A stretch of 64,000 nucleotides of DNA, from positions 61,791,001 to 61,855,000 of the forward strand of contig CM018688.1 of NCBI GenBank assembly GCA_009363875.1, given 5' to 3'. A program made the position numbers and the translations under genes. This stretch comes from Mikania micrantha (taxonomy: Eukaryota > Streptophyta > Magnoliopsida > Asterales > Asteraceae). The notes beneath the pieces were generated by a model, which was given only the letters and a program-made list of their open reading frames with translations, made no database searches and had not been told where the DNA came from. Positions 23,367 to 34,709 of the stretch are shown piece by piece (the stretch's first letter is position 1; the number at the start of each line of letters is the position of its first letter).

Positions 23367-23755
23367 GAGTAAATTACACTTTTGGTCTTTAATTTTACAC
23401 AAAATTTCAGATATAGCCATCTATGTTTTAAAATGGCAAAATCAGTTCTTTAAATTTTCAAATGTTGCAAATTAACTCGGCCCTTTTTTCGTTAGCTCCG
23501 TTAAATACTAACAGAATAAAGGATCATATCTGCAAATTTATGCAAACATCGGGGACCGAAAGTGAAATTTACTCAATTACTTATATGATTTTTTTGACAT
23601 TAATGTCTCTATTCTGTTAGTAGTTAACGGAGAAAACAGAGAAATGACCGAATTTGCGACATCTAAAAACTTAAAAGATTGATTTTGCCATTTTAAAACA
23701 TAAAGGAATCTCTGTATTTTGTGTAAACATAAAGGATCAAAAGTGAAATTTACTC
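23367..23755. mobile_element. MULE-type MITE with long inverted ends
   Basis: Left GAGTAAATTACACTTTTGGT pairs with right, in reverse complement, GAGTAAATTTCACTTTTGAT. Matching internal blocks include ATTTTGCCATTTTAAAACAT and its inverse. The flanks share TATATTTT (8 bp). This terminal type is common among Mutator-like MITEs; the superfamily is inferred from the ends and the 8-9 bp duplication. Confidence 0.7.
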
Positions 23756-23847
23756 TATATTTTTAAAGGCCCGACTTTGATAATTTCTAACATTTCAATT
23801 CAACTCAACTTTTTAATAAAAAAGCTAATTTTTCTCTCTTTCACTTA

Positions 23848-24255
23848 GGCCCTGTTTGAGATTGCTTATTTAACTTCAAAATGACTTTTTTGTCAAAAGT
23901 GCTTATTAACCTATGACTTTTGGAAATGAAGTTTTTAAAAATATATATGTTTGGATTAACTTTTTCAAAATTAATTTTCGAAATGACCAAAAAAGACATT
24001 TTTTTTATTAACACTATTTAATGTTATTGGGTAAAGAGTAAAGAGTGTGGTAGATTTGTAATTTTATATCAATAAGTCATAAGTCATTTTAAAAAGCTAG
24101 AATGTTTGGCTTTTGAAAAACAACTTATCAACCTCTTACAAAAAGTCATTTTTAAAAGTCCTTTTAGGTTTGACAAACAACTTATTGACTTATTGGCTTT
24201 TTGAAAAAGCAAATAAGTCAGTAAGTCATTTTTAGATGAAATCTCAAACAAGGCC
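23848..24255. mobile_element. Tourist-like (PIF/Harbinger) MITE with TTA duplication
   Basis: Left GGCCCTGTTTGAGATT and right, in reverse complement, GGCCTTGTTTGAGATT, are directly flanked by TTA on both sides (23845-23847 and 24256-24258). It is 408 bp without coding capacity. The perfect 3-bp TTA duplication and GGCC-type ends identify the Tourist group. Confidence 0.85.
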
Positions 24256-24442
24256 TTATATAACTCAATCAAATCTAACTTTCACTCTCATTAACAACCT
24301 AACATTTACTACTTTTTGTTAGATAAATATAATTTATAATGTTTTGTTTTTAGTAAAAGTTATTTGAAAGATATAAAAAATAATTATTTTATTTATAAAA
24401 ATAAAAATTTTAATAAAAAAATTAAAATATTAAAAAAATATT

Positions 24443-24750
24443 GAGTAAAATGTCATTTTAGTCCCTATAGTTTGGCAACTTTTGTCATTTTAGTCCAATA
24501 GTTTGAATTTTGTCATTTTGGTCACTATGGTTTCATTTTATTGTCATTTTGGTTATTATGTTTTCCATTTTATTGCCATTTTAGTCCAATTAAATTCAAA
24601 ATTTTGGACTAAAATGACAAAATTTACCAAACCATAGAGATGCAGATGACAATAAAATGAAACTATAATGACCAAAATTGAAAAATTCAAACTATTGGAC
24701 TAAAATGACAAAAGTTGTCAAACCATAAGGACTAAAATGACATTTTACTC
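24443..24750. mobile_element. MULE-type MITE, palindromic
   Basis: Left GAGTAAAATGTCATTTTAGT pairs with right, in reverse complement, GAGTAAAATGTCATTTTAGT. The arms are almost perfect over more than 130 bp. The 9-bp flanks AAAAATATT and AAAAAGATT differ at one position. It shares its end type with the element at 23367. Confidence 0.78.
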
Positions 24751-25292
24751 AAAAAGATTTATTTTTGTCAAACATAATTAAATCTTCTAAACCAATAAAA
24801 TACTTTCAAGTGTTAGATAGAATAAATGAATTATTGTTTATATTTATTTTGTATAAAAATACATTTTTTTAAACGTATACATACATACATACATACATAC
24901 TCTGTTTTAATAAAAATTTATACCAGCATGTTTATAAAAAAGCTGATCAAGACCATGTTTTTAGATTTTTATTTTAAAATATTAATTATTAGAAGTTATT
25001 AAAAAAAATATACGAAAAACAAAAAACTATTTAAGCTAGATAGCATAAAAAGAGGGAAAAAAAGCTCCAATTATTATACAAAAAACCAGTTAGGTTTTGT
25101 TTTGTTTTTTTTTGTTTTGTTTTTTTTTTTTTTTAACGGTGAAATGATCTTTAAGAAGTTCGTGGATGGGATGGTCTTAATATCTTATGGTCATAATAAT
25201 GTTTCACAAACACGTGACCTACAATCTCAATTTCGGTGCAACTCATCTTGGACATTATCATTTTTTATTAATGATTTGAGAGTTTGGTGAGA
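24751..25292. other. AT-rich intergenic sequence
   Basis: No gene is seen. It includes a short (ATAC)n run (24880-24900) and a T-rich tract (25098-25134). The last part (25258-25292) is duplicated near 29540-29575. Confidence 0.4.
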
Positions 25293-25308
25293 AAGTGACT
25301 CTTCATGT

Positions 25309-25531
25309 GTTTTTTTTGAACGGCTTGATACAACGACACCCAATACGAGATTTCAACTGTCCACTCGGATTTGACGCTTTGGGGCGTATGCTCGAGCCCA
25401 TCCCAGGAGGAACCCCACAACTGGATAAACCCCCTGACCTTGCTTCAGCAAATATGGCTCAGCCTGGATTCGAACCAAGACCTCCCATAGAAAAGTCAAG
25501 GGGGTAACCATTAGGCTAGAAGCCCTTAGTT
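25309..25531 (-). mobile_element. tRNA-derived SINE with perfect target duplications
   Basis: On the minus strand the 5' end carries a pol III A box (TAGCCTAATGG) and B box (GGTTCGAATCC). The 3' end is an A tail (the T run at 25309-25317 on the plus strand). Flanking direct repeats of 16 bp, AAGTGACTCTTCATGT, occur at 25293-25308 and 25532-25547. The intervening body has no coding role. The related unoccupied sequence near 29560-29585 supports these limits. The open frame through it on the plus strand is not a gene. Confidence 0.92.
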
Positions 25532-25559
25532 AAGTGACTCTTCATGTATAATGGATATT

Positions 25560-26068
25560 TTTATTCATATATCTAACTCTTAAAATTCATATCCTATATG
25601 AGACGTATAGATCCTATACATGATTTCTACGAAACCCATCATTGCCGAAATAATGCATATCAGAGAGGGTGTATGCCTTATATAAGCATACACGAGGCAT
25701 TTGTGACGGTAGGGTGTTAAATTAAAAAAAAAGTTATCTAAAAAACCAATCATCCAATCCCTAATATAATATATAACTAGTAAAATTTCTCACATGTTGC
25801 GGCAAGATGTTACGAGTAAAACTCGCACATTTAGTTGAAACGTAGATAGAAACATAATTATGCCTCATACGTTGTGATACAAAAATTTTAAAAAACTAAT
25901 TTAAATGAAAATTTTTAATAAAACTGAAAGACGACATCGCATAATGCAACGTGTTTACGATCTATACTACTCGAGTTGCGACGATGACATTAGATTGATC
26001 AAGTATATCAAAGAAACAAATGCAATTACGAGGCATTGTTTATAAAGATTGAAGTATAGCTAAACGAA
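25560..26068. other. Intergenic sequence, no gene seen
   Basis: Contains a segment with ATGCCTTATATAAGCATAC resembling LTR sequence near 35440, and a decayed possible Helitron end near 25778. Nothing is firm enough to annotate separately. Confidence 0.3.
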
Positions 26069-26069
26069 T

Positions 26070-26275
26070 AGTGCACTTTTGCAAAAGTCGGCCTCCAAGG
26101 TCGAGTACTCGCTCCAAGGAGTTGTTCCGAGGCCGGGTAATTTCTGCGTATTAACCGAGTACTCCCGCCTAGGGCCGAGTACTGCCCGATTACTCGCTCC
26201 AAGAAGATATTCCGACCTAGGAGTCTAAGAAGATATTCCGACCTAGGAGCGCCTAGCGACTTTTGCAACCTTGAT
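26070..26275. mobile_element. hAT-like MITE fragment with GCAAAAGTCG ends
   Basis: Left TTTTGCAAAAGTCGGCC and right, in reverse complement, CAAGGTTGCAAAAGTCGC, form inverted ends like those of a widespread hAT-type repeat. Inside, a 20-25-bp segment (AAGAAGATATTCCGACCTAG) is tandemly duplicated. A second copy of the right half lies at 63236-63332. No clean 8-bp duplication is visible. Confidence 0.5.
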
Positions 26276-26279
26276 AAGG

Positions 26280-27690
26280 AATATATAATGTGTTATAAAT
26301 TGCATCTCATTTTAATGTGTTGTAAATTGCATGTCATTTTACCTCAAATGGTTATCGAGATACCCTACAAGAAGAAAAAAACTAGATTTGCGACGAAAAT
26401 ATGCTTCAGAATTTGTCAAAATATCTAATTTCCGATGCAAATGAGGGTTTTTTCTAGTACATATGCTATATAATGTATTGTAAATTGCGTATCATTTTTT
26501 ATGCAAATTATAGAAAAGTACTCAATTAACAAAAACAATTGATTATCGTATATTATCTTAATGTGTTATTAGACCAATGGATATATAATTTTGGTATCAA
26601 GGTCTAATAAGAAAACAACAACAACCTTACCCAGTATATTCCCACTTTTTAGTAGGGTCTGGAGAGAAATGATAGATACAAACCTTACCTCTATCCCAAT
26701 TTGGATAGAGAGACTGCTCCGAAAGAGTCCCCGACTCAAAGTTATCATTTGAAGTTGATCATCCCAATGATTTTAACGTTATTTTCACAAAATAATTGAA
26801 ATAACGTTAAAATTAGTGCACTTTTACTTTTGCCCTAGGACCCACATATATACATTATATGCATGCACCACAAATGAGGCGTTAAAGGTCTAATAAGAAA
26901 GTTTATAATAAAACAGTTTTTAAAGAAAACTTATTTCCTAGATTACCAACAATTGAAATGTTTCAAACTAATGCGTGTACGAAATCATAACTATTGATAT
27001 AATTACAATATTAATTATCTTGTAGAATCAGTAGATATCTTGAAAGCTTTAGTGACTTGGTATTGTCATTACAACAAAAAATTATTTTATCAAATAAATA
27101 AATTATTAGCAGGTTCAAAATATGTTCAAAATAAGCAATAGAATAGAAGGAAAATGTTGGTGATTAATTATTTGGGTGGGCACTGGATTTATTTAATTAG
27201 CTAAAAAAAATTAAATATTACAGCATCATATATAATGTCATGTTATTGTCATGCTTTCTACCTAATAACTATTCCATCCATTTATTATTCACCAAGTTAA
27301 ATTCAATACATAAGTTAAAAAGATAAATTTTAAAATTATTTATATTAAATTAGATATCATATATTTTTCTAGTATAATATAATAAAAATTTAAGAATATG
27401 ATATATTTTGTAATTATATTGTTTAAGTAATTAAATTAAAGCACTATTATTTAATATAAGATAGATGAAGAAAAATTAATCTCTTAAAGAGGTTTCTTAC
27501 AAGTATTTAGTAAGAGTAAATAATTTTCAATTGAGTTGAATATTTCGATGTTAAACTTAATACATGCTACTAACACATTAAACGTTGCATATAGTCCATC
27601 ATCCAAAATTAGGATTTATATTTTAAAAGTAACATTAATACAATATAAAAATCTATGTTCCCGCATATTTCTTTTTCTTTAAAAAAAAAA
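26280..27690. other. Intergenic region 3' of the CAD gene
   Basis: No coding region or clear element is seen. Segments at about 26510-26580 are related to 29620-29670 on the other side of the CAD gene. The stretch 27150-27690 is very AT-rich and presumably holds the 3' UTR and polyadenylation signals of the gene. Confidence 0.4.
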
Positions 27691-27697
27691 AAAAAGT

Positions 27698-28502
27698 TCA
27701 TACATTTCCAATATTGCTACCGGCAACATCTACAACAAACCGATATCTAACATCATTCTTGGCCAACCGCTCTATCGCTGTGTTGACATAATCCATCTTC
27801 ACCACCTCGATTGTTGATGTAACCCCTTTCTCCTTGCAGAATTCAAGCATCTCTTGTGTCTCCTTCATGCTACCGATGAAGGTTCCCGTGATCGTCTTTC
27901 TCCCTTAATTATTAAAAAAACACAAAATTCACCAAACGTTAAACACGTACACGTATACGTATACGTATTAGAGCTAATAATATAAATAAATTGAAGTAGT
28001 TAATCATATAGAAAATAAGTCTAACCAATCATGAGGAGAGGGGACATGAATTGCAAGGGGGTATTAATCACACCCATTATAATCAATTTTCCATCAAGTT
28101 TTAATAAGGATAGACTAGGCTCAAGAGGGTGATGAACCGGTAGAGTATCAATAATATAGTCAAAAGAGTCAGCTAACTCTTGCATCCGAGTAACATCAGA
28201 GCTGATGAGATAATCATCAGCTCCGAGAACATCAAGAGCCTCCTCTTTCTTTTTATTTGAAGAAGAGATAACGGTGACATGATGTCCCATGGCTTTTGCT
28301 ATCAAAACACCCATGTGTCCAACACCACCGAGTCCAAGTATCCCTCCTTTTAGATCACTCGATTTTAACCCAAAGTGGTTGAGTGGGCTATACACCGTCA
28401 ACCCGGCGCATAATAGTGGCGCCACCTGTTCTGGCGACATTCCCTCTGGTATTTTTACCACAAACCTATATTTTTCAAAAATTAAAACATCTTAATTACA
28501 AC

Positions 28503-28540
<38 letters not shown>

Positions 28541-29233
28541 AAGAAAAAGAAAAAAAAAAAGAGTGTGAATGGGAATGAGATAGAAATTACTTTTGGTGGA
28601 CAACCATGGAAGCGGCGAATCCACCCTGAGTGGGTCTGCCATCATTGTAAACGTCATTATAAGACCAAATCTTGTTGTTACAGTACTGCTCCTCCTCCGC
28701 CATGCAGGGCCGGCAGCCACCGCAACTACCGACGAGTAACCCAACTCCCACCAAATCCCCTTCCTTGAATTTGGTAACCTCCGATCCCACCTCCATCACC
28801 TCACCTACCACCTCATGTCTGCATCATATATATATATATACAGGAATTATATCTAGTGAAAATTAAAAAAAAATAAAATAAAACTAAGACGTAGGTAGGT
28901 AATACTGACCCTGGAACCATGGGATAATTTGACATTCCGAGGTCATTTTTGATCTGATGAATATCCGTATGGCAAATACCGCAGCATATCACCTTAATCA
29001 ACACGTCTTCTGTTCCTGTGTTTCTGTTAATTCAATCACCACATGAATAATTAATTAAATTTCTATAGCCACGTACTTAGTCATATATTCATACATATAT
29101 ACATACACACACATATATATATAGAGAGAGTGTGTGTTTACCGGAGAGTGAAGGTGTAGGGAGAGAGGATGCCGGATGAATCTGTGGCAGCCCATCCGGT
29201 TGTCTTTCTCTCCTCTTTCAGGCTAATTCCCAT
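27698..29233 (-). CDS. Cinnamyl-alcohol-dehydrogenase-family (CAD/ELI3-type) gene, five exons
   Basis: Exons on the minus strand are 29233-29142, 29023-28910, 28818-28591, 28465-28026 and 27903-27698. Every intron is GT-AG and the phases join to 359 codons plus stop, the usual family length. The protein is a cytosolic zinc-dependent, NADP(H)-dependent medium-chain alcohol dehydrogenase. It has catalytic zinc ligands C48, H70 with E71, and C164, structural zinc cysteines C101, C104, C107 and C115, and the nucleotide-binding GLGGVGHMG at 189-197. The S212-S213-S214-N-K-K pattern favours NADPH. The start at 29233 gives MGISLKEERKTTGW. It resembles the ELI3/mannitol-dehydrogenase branch more than the lignin-specific enzymes, but the substrate cannot be set from sequence alone. 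No disabling change is visible. Intron 3 carries a long T tract followed by an A tract (28503-28560). Confidence 0.95.
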
Positions 29234-29445
29234 TTCAGCTGGTTTGTAATTTCTAGAGAGAGAGAGAGAGGATGTGTGTTTGTGGTGGAGAGAGGATGAC
29301 AACAGACATATATGTATATATACACATACACACACGCACATGCATATATATGTATATGTATATGTATATGGGAATATTAATAAACTAAAAACCATTTGAA
29401 AAATTCTATAAAAATCCAAGGAAACATTCAATTAAGTCTATATTA
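29234..29445 (-). promoter_or_regulatory. CAD 5' UTR/promoter region with AG and TA/TG microsatellites
   Basis: Upstream of the start codon lies an AG/CT microsatellite (29254-29270), then TATATGTATATATACACA-like runs (29308-29370) that include TATA-like sequence. The transcription start cannot be placed. Simple-sequence leaders of this kind are common in plant promoters. Confidence 0.35.
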
Positions 29446-29509
29446 TGTGTGTGATGGTAATGAGAAGATGTAAACGGGTGACCCACGTGCCGTCTTTTTA
29501 ATGAATATA

Positions 29510-29680
29510 AATCACATTGCGGACTTTATCATCAATACTTATTAATGATTTGAGAGTTTGGTGAGAAAGTGAGTCTTCTTCATGTATAATGTTTCATTTT
29601 ATTACACAAATTAAATAAAAATTACTCAAAAATTAACAAAAACAATTGAGCATCGGTATATCATATTAATGTGTTAAGAT
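29510..29680. repeat. Duplicate of sequence flanking the SINE (unoccupied site)
   Basis: TTAATGATTTGAGAGTTTGG and GTGAGAAAGTGAGTC, then TTCATGTATAATG, match 25268-25308 joined to 25548-25553, that is, the SINE target without the SINE. Further on, AATTAACAAAAACAATTGA matches about 26525-26545. The two copies bracket the CAD gene. Confidence 0.7.
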
Positions 29681-29839
29681 GCTGAAATCACGTTAAATCA
29701 AGGGTTTGAAGCTAAACACAAGACGAAGTAAGGTGTTTATATATACTTATGTTCGTTAAATGCAAGTTGATATGATAAGTCATTTAATAAGCCTTGCTTG
29801 ATCAAATCTAGTAGCATTTGAGCTTCTTATGGATAGGGG

Positions 29840-30190
29840 TTTTCATCGGATCAGATAATAGTTTATTCGGGTTATTCAAATCGGATACCTTATCCGAAAC
29901 CCAACCCGATCCAAATTCGAAATTAGCCAATCCGATCCTAATCTAATCACATAACCCGAAAAAATTTACTTTTACATTCGAATCGCACGAAAGTTACAAG
30001 ATCTGACAAAACAATTAAAATTAAATGTTTCGAACTATAAAAATAACAAAATGGAATCTGAAATATTTATTAGGAATCACAACCTAAAAAGAGTCAAATT
30101 ATACTATTTCACAAAATTATAAAGTTTTAACGACACGTGTCAAAAACGACTCATTTACATGTAACTTAATGAATCCGAATGCGTGTAAGA
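29840..30190. other. Degenerate CCGAAT/ATCGGAT-rich repeat, no gene
   Basis: Recurring ATCGGAT, TCCGAA and ACCCGATCC words occur in both orientations. Similar word-rich tracts occur at 61340-61500 and 63425-63540. This is a dispersed low-complexity repeat, not coding. Confidence 0.4.
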
Positions 30191-30193
30191 TGA

Positions 30194-30945
30194 TGTTGGA
30201 TCGGGTTATGTAATCTACACAACACTATCACAAGTTATCTTCTACAAAGTTGATAGTTGCGGAAATTCTGTCAACTTAGTTTGTAAAACCGATTGAAATA
30301 CAATACAGAAAACAGTTATAAGTTCAAGGTCAAAGTATATTGCATTCAACTGTTAAGCTTTACAACACTTAGCTCAAGCACTCACTCCTCTATTGCTAAC
30401 TAACAAGTGAACGCATTTATACTAAGACCTACAGTTGTATCCTCGTATGGATACAAAGCTGGACAAAATACTAGAAACAAACTAATGCTAAAACTAGTAT
30501 CTGTTATGGACTTGACAGTCCAAGCCATATTAATTACAATTAATACAATAGACTCCATTGACTTTTACAATAAATACCTAGACTACAAAATGAATTAATG
30601 TAAAGGCATCTCTGTAGTTCTGACAAAACTCATGTGCTGCTAACTGTCATAAGAATGTCTTATGTGTTGGTCTTCAAGGTAGAAAGCAGCTTTGATTATT
30701 TCTACAAGTGTATGGAATCTTTGTCAAAAGAAAGTCTTCGGAAGTCTATGTACATGGAAGCTGCTGAGCATGTTATCGGAAACTTTGTCTTCAGAAGCTT
30801 TTGTTTTCGGAAGATATTGTCATCAGAAACTCTGATGTTATAATTCTTTAAGTGCTGAGGAGGGCTTTGGAAGCTTCCCTCTTGTGTAAGCCTTTGGTAG
30901 GAAAGAGTTAACCATCTGAAGCAATGTGATGTGTGCAAAGAAGTT
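30194..30945 (-). repeat. SIRE 3' LTR, distal part
   Basis: The plus strand starts TGTTGGATCGGGTTATG at 30194, identical to the 5' LTR stub at 50001. The LTR contains TCTTCGGAAG and ATCAGAAAC words like the rest of the element. The boundary near 30945 is where the word pattern stops and block Z begins; it is approximate. The flanking 5 bp on the left are GATGA. Confidence 0.75.
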
Positions 30946-32879
30946 TAATTAAAAATAACAAAAAATACAACTAACCTAGATACTAAGTAATACTCTAGAC
31001 TCTCTAAACTAAATTATTAACAGGCAAGTGAACCTATCACAAATAGTAAAGAAAAGTAAGTCCGGATATCGAACCCACATAATTCTACAGAAAATGAAAA
31101 TTAGACTCAACAACTTATCTATACAAATATAGTTGATTAAAAGAATTGTTTTAAAGGGGGTATTACTAATTAATTAAAATGAATTGATAACCTAAAGACA
31201 TGATTAAGACTAAGTTATGGAAACAAAGCAAGAGGTGAAAAATGATGGAATGACTACCTAGGGTTTACTCTATACATGTTCAATGCGTTTTAGACTGATT
31301 ATGGAACTATTGTGAAACCGGGATCTTTGATTATTAACTAGTAAATGACTTAGAGTATCTTCAACCTATCTCAAAGATTTCAACTAAGATGTCTACAAGT
31401 CATTAAATTACCGGTTTAAGTTAGTTACTTTCACAAGTTACCCAACCCATCGATGACATATCCTAAAGACCATCTACCTCACGGAAACAAAAGTCTCAAT
31501 ACACAAATACATGCACGGGATAATAAAGAAAATCAACTTGGATTTAATAGACAAGGATATGTTCAATTAAATTAGTCTTAGTCCTTTCACAAAGACTTCA
31601 ACTAATAACTAAACTATCAAGACAAACTAACAAACTCGCACCTCACGGCTTTTGATATTAGTTAAACATTTAGTTTTTTATGACCAAATTAACATTCCTA
31701 TGAACCACTACGTCTAGTAATTCATTTACAAATCAAAAACACAAAGTAATTGATCTAACATGCACCTATTATACGAAAGACATTCATCAAAGCACATGAG
31801 GAATAGATAATTAAAATCAGTAAACCAATCCAAACATTTATATACATCCAAGATTCAAATCCAAATCTTTATGTCATTTCGAAATCACAATCATTTTTCC
31901 ACAATCAATCAAATTAAAACATTAAACATGCATAATCGTAAAACCCTAGATAGTTCTAATAGTCTAGCCAACAATCATCATGAACAAACAAGAAGATCTA
32001 ATGTATAAACCACAGAAAAACATCATTCGAATAGAAAAGTAATGCAAGAGTAAGAACCAATCATGATTACACCATTCGAATCGCAATTCTCGGGCTTCCA
32101 AATTGTAACATCAGTGCTGGACGCGTGTCGGAACAGTGATCGTAACAGTAAACATGTACAGTGATTCAAGTACACATTTCAAGAAACTATGTTTAGACTA
32201 TTAATGCATTTGATTAAACATGAAACTAGCATACGATTGTCTGAATCTGACTGAAACCTTAGGGTTAAACAGTCTAAAACATGTCAGACAACACAGTGTT
32301 GAAACATAGATACTTGATGTGATAATTGTTTGCGTAAACGTATGTGAGATGAAACAAAACAAAACCTTAACGGTTATTGTTGCAGAATGCTAAACCGACG
32401 AGTTATTCGTATAGGTGACGATCTGTACGAATGATTCTGATAGTTTAACGTTCTGAAATAATAACTTAACAGTAGAAAACAAGAATCAGAAAGCCAAATT
32501 ATCGACGTGTTCGTTCGAATGACGATTCGAACGAATACGCGCGATGGCGACGCAATCTGATTAAACGATTACGAAAACCAATAACGACACGAACGATAAT
32601 AATTTTAAAGAAATACAATATTTCTTATTTTACAATTTTGAAACTCATCATAAAATATTTTGTAAACGTAACTATTTTCTTAAATCGCGAATAACTATTA
32701 AAACACGTAAAATACTATAATTCGATATTAAATTATACGCAATGATATTTTATAAAATTTATAATGATATTTATAATTTAGTCATCCTAAAATAACTCTT
32801 TTTATTTTATTTACGAAAAACACGCGTAAAGTGCCGGATACGCGACGAAACCGTAAACCGAGCAACCGAAACGAACCCG

Positions 32880-33135
32880 AACCACTCCGGGGTATAAATA
32901 CCCTAAATGAGTTGGATTTTTCTCATTTATTACAAACCACTCTCTCTCTCTACTACCTTTCCCGTTCATATCATCACCATCACCAAAAACCCACCATTTT
33001 TGATTTTTGAAGCTTCATATCTTGCTCAAAACTCCACCAATTTTCGTGATTCTTGCGCCTAAACGTTCATCTTGATCTCCTCTACAAGGAAGTACAACCG
33101 ATCTGAGAGTTTGCTCGACTGATTTTGAGGTATGA
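32880..33135 (+). promoter_or_regulatory. LTR B promoter, leader and candidate 5' splice site
   Basis: GGGGTATAAATACCC (about 32888-32902) is followed by a CTCTCTCTCT leader tract, GGAAGTACAACCGATC and the donor-like GAG|GTATGA at 33127-33135. The arrangement matches LTR A. Confidence 0.55.
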
Positions 33136-33309
33136 TACAAGAAAGCTTACAGAAATTAGGGTTTTCTTATCCTAGTCGACCACCTCTAACCCAACTGTGT
33201 AAAACCTTAAGCCACGCATGCGTTGCACCATAGTTAGACCGATATGTGCTCCACAACCCTGTAGGAATAACGTGTAACCAGTTCATGAGTTGAGGATGAA
33301 GATGGAGTG

Positions 33310-33565
33310 CAGGGTTCGGGAACCGCAAGGTCAAAGACGAACCCAAGTCCATGCCACGAACCATGGCGAACCTTCTCCTTCTTTCACGAACCTCGCTAGC
33401 TTTGACGAACCTAGATACTATGGCCGAACCCTGGGACCTCCTGATTCTGTTCGGTGGCTGCGAACCCAACACCCAAACCTACGAACCCTACGCGAACCAC
33501 TACTGCCACGAACCCCTCGAGCATGGGACGAACCTTGTATGGAGGTATAGTGCCGAACCTTAGTC
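33310..33565 (+). repeat. Dispersed CGAACC motif array in LTR B
   Basis: Thirteen copies of CGAACC, usually with a flanking purine-C or GC step (ACGAACC, GCGAACC, CCGAACC), occur in about 250 bp. All are in one orientation with unrelated spacers. The open frames here, rich in Glu-Pro or Asn-Leu, come from the motif. Confidence 0.8.
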
Positions 33566-33669
33566 AATAGGGTTCGCTGGTGATGCTGCCATCCTTGCTA
33601 AAACCATCGACACCATGCAGCATGTATTTGCTTCGGCTAAAGTTAGTTGTAGCCGGTTCATACAACTCT

Positions 33670-33910
33670 TCTAGGCCCACATAAAAATTGATTAGTACTA
33701 GTCCAGGACGTCATCCAATTTACACGGCCCAACATAAATATCTCGGCCCATCACAAATCCTACGGCCCATGGGATTGTCTTCGGCCCAATTCCCTGGCCT
33801 AACTCACATCTATACGGCCCAGGTGACTTACCAGGCCCAAAACATATAACCGGCCCACACACTAGGCCCAGTTACGCATTACTTTGCCCAAGGATTATCC
33901 GGCCCAATTG
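33670..33910 (+). repeat. Dispersed CGGCCCA motif array in LTR B
   Basis: About twelve copies of GGCCCA, most as CGGCCCA or AGGCCCA, occur in 240 bp with roughly 20-bp spacing. The site resembles the GGCCCA elements bound by TCP factors in plant promoters; that link is only by motif. Confidence 0.8.
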
Positions 33911-34464
33911 ACTTTAATTGAATGTTGGACGTAAGAATAAATACTTGAAACAATAAAGCAAAGGATAAATACATTTATGGAAAGTTAAATTTGTTTATCA
34001 TGATGAGGACAAGTTTAAAGCAAATTACATAGGGACTTAAAAGCCTTGTACGCTAAAGGATAACTTGTAAATTAATGAGCAGGTATGAAACCTTTAACAA
34101 TGAAGAATTGGGGCCGGATAACAAACAAGGATCGTGAGTGTTAGTCAACTTTAGGACTAACACTTACGCGCACAACAAATTCTTACAAACTTATACTTAT
34201 AAAATACAACATTATGAAATCAATACAGGAGCGTGAACATTAAATCAAGTGCAAACAAAGAGCGCGTGCATTCTTATTCTACTTGATCAAACACTTAGGA
34301 CCTAAGGTGAGTTCATTGTCCCCTTTCAAACTTGTTTGTTTTACTTCGGGACTGAGAAGCATGTTAAACATTTTTATTGCAATGTTATTTAATGCTTTAA
34401 ACATAAACATGATTACTTATGATGGAAACCTCTACTTTAAGCTTGATGCTTAAAAATCAATTGT

Positions 34465-34660
34465 TGATTACTTGATACAATTACATGATACTTGATACAA
34501 TTACATGAGACTTGATTTAATTACATGAGATGTGATTCAATTACATGAGACATGATACAAATACATGATACTTGATTCAATTACATGAGACATGATACAA
34601 ATACATGATACTTGATTCAATTACATGAGACTTGATACTATTACATGAGATATGATGTTT
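34465..34660 (+). repeat. 20-bp minisatellite in LTR B, about ten copies
   Basis: Consensus ACTTGATACAATTACATGAG, with alternate units ACATGATACAAATACATGAT. The period is strictly 20 bp. Confidence 0.9.
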
Positions 34661-34709
34661 GGAAACTATTACATGCTACTAGGCCATCATACATGTATCT
34701 AACCATAGT

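Noticed and set aside
25770..25830. Helitron 3' end on the minus strand next to CTAG at 25778
   Set aside because: The hairpin is too degraded to be convincing and no TC start was found.
28503..28560. Poly-T/poly-A junction as a retroposed gene end
   Set aside because: It lies inside intron 3 of the CAD gene, which has normal introns, so the gene is not a retrocopy; the tract is a simple-sequence run.
34465..34660. CRISPR-like spaced repeats
   Set aside because: The 20-bp units are contiguous with no unique spacers, and the DNA is plant nuclear. The motif arrays have words far too short for CRISPR repeats.
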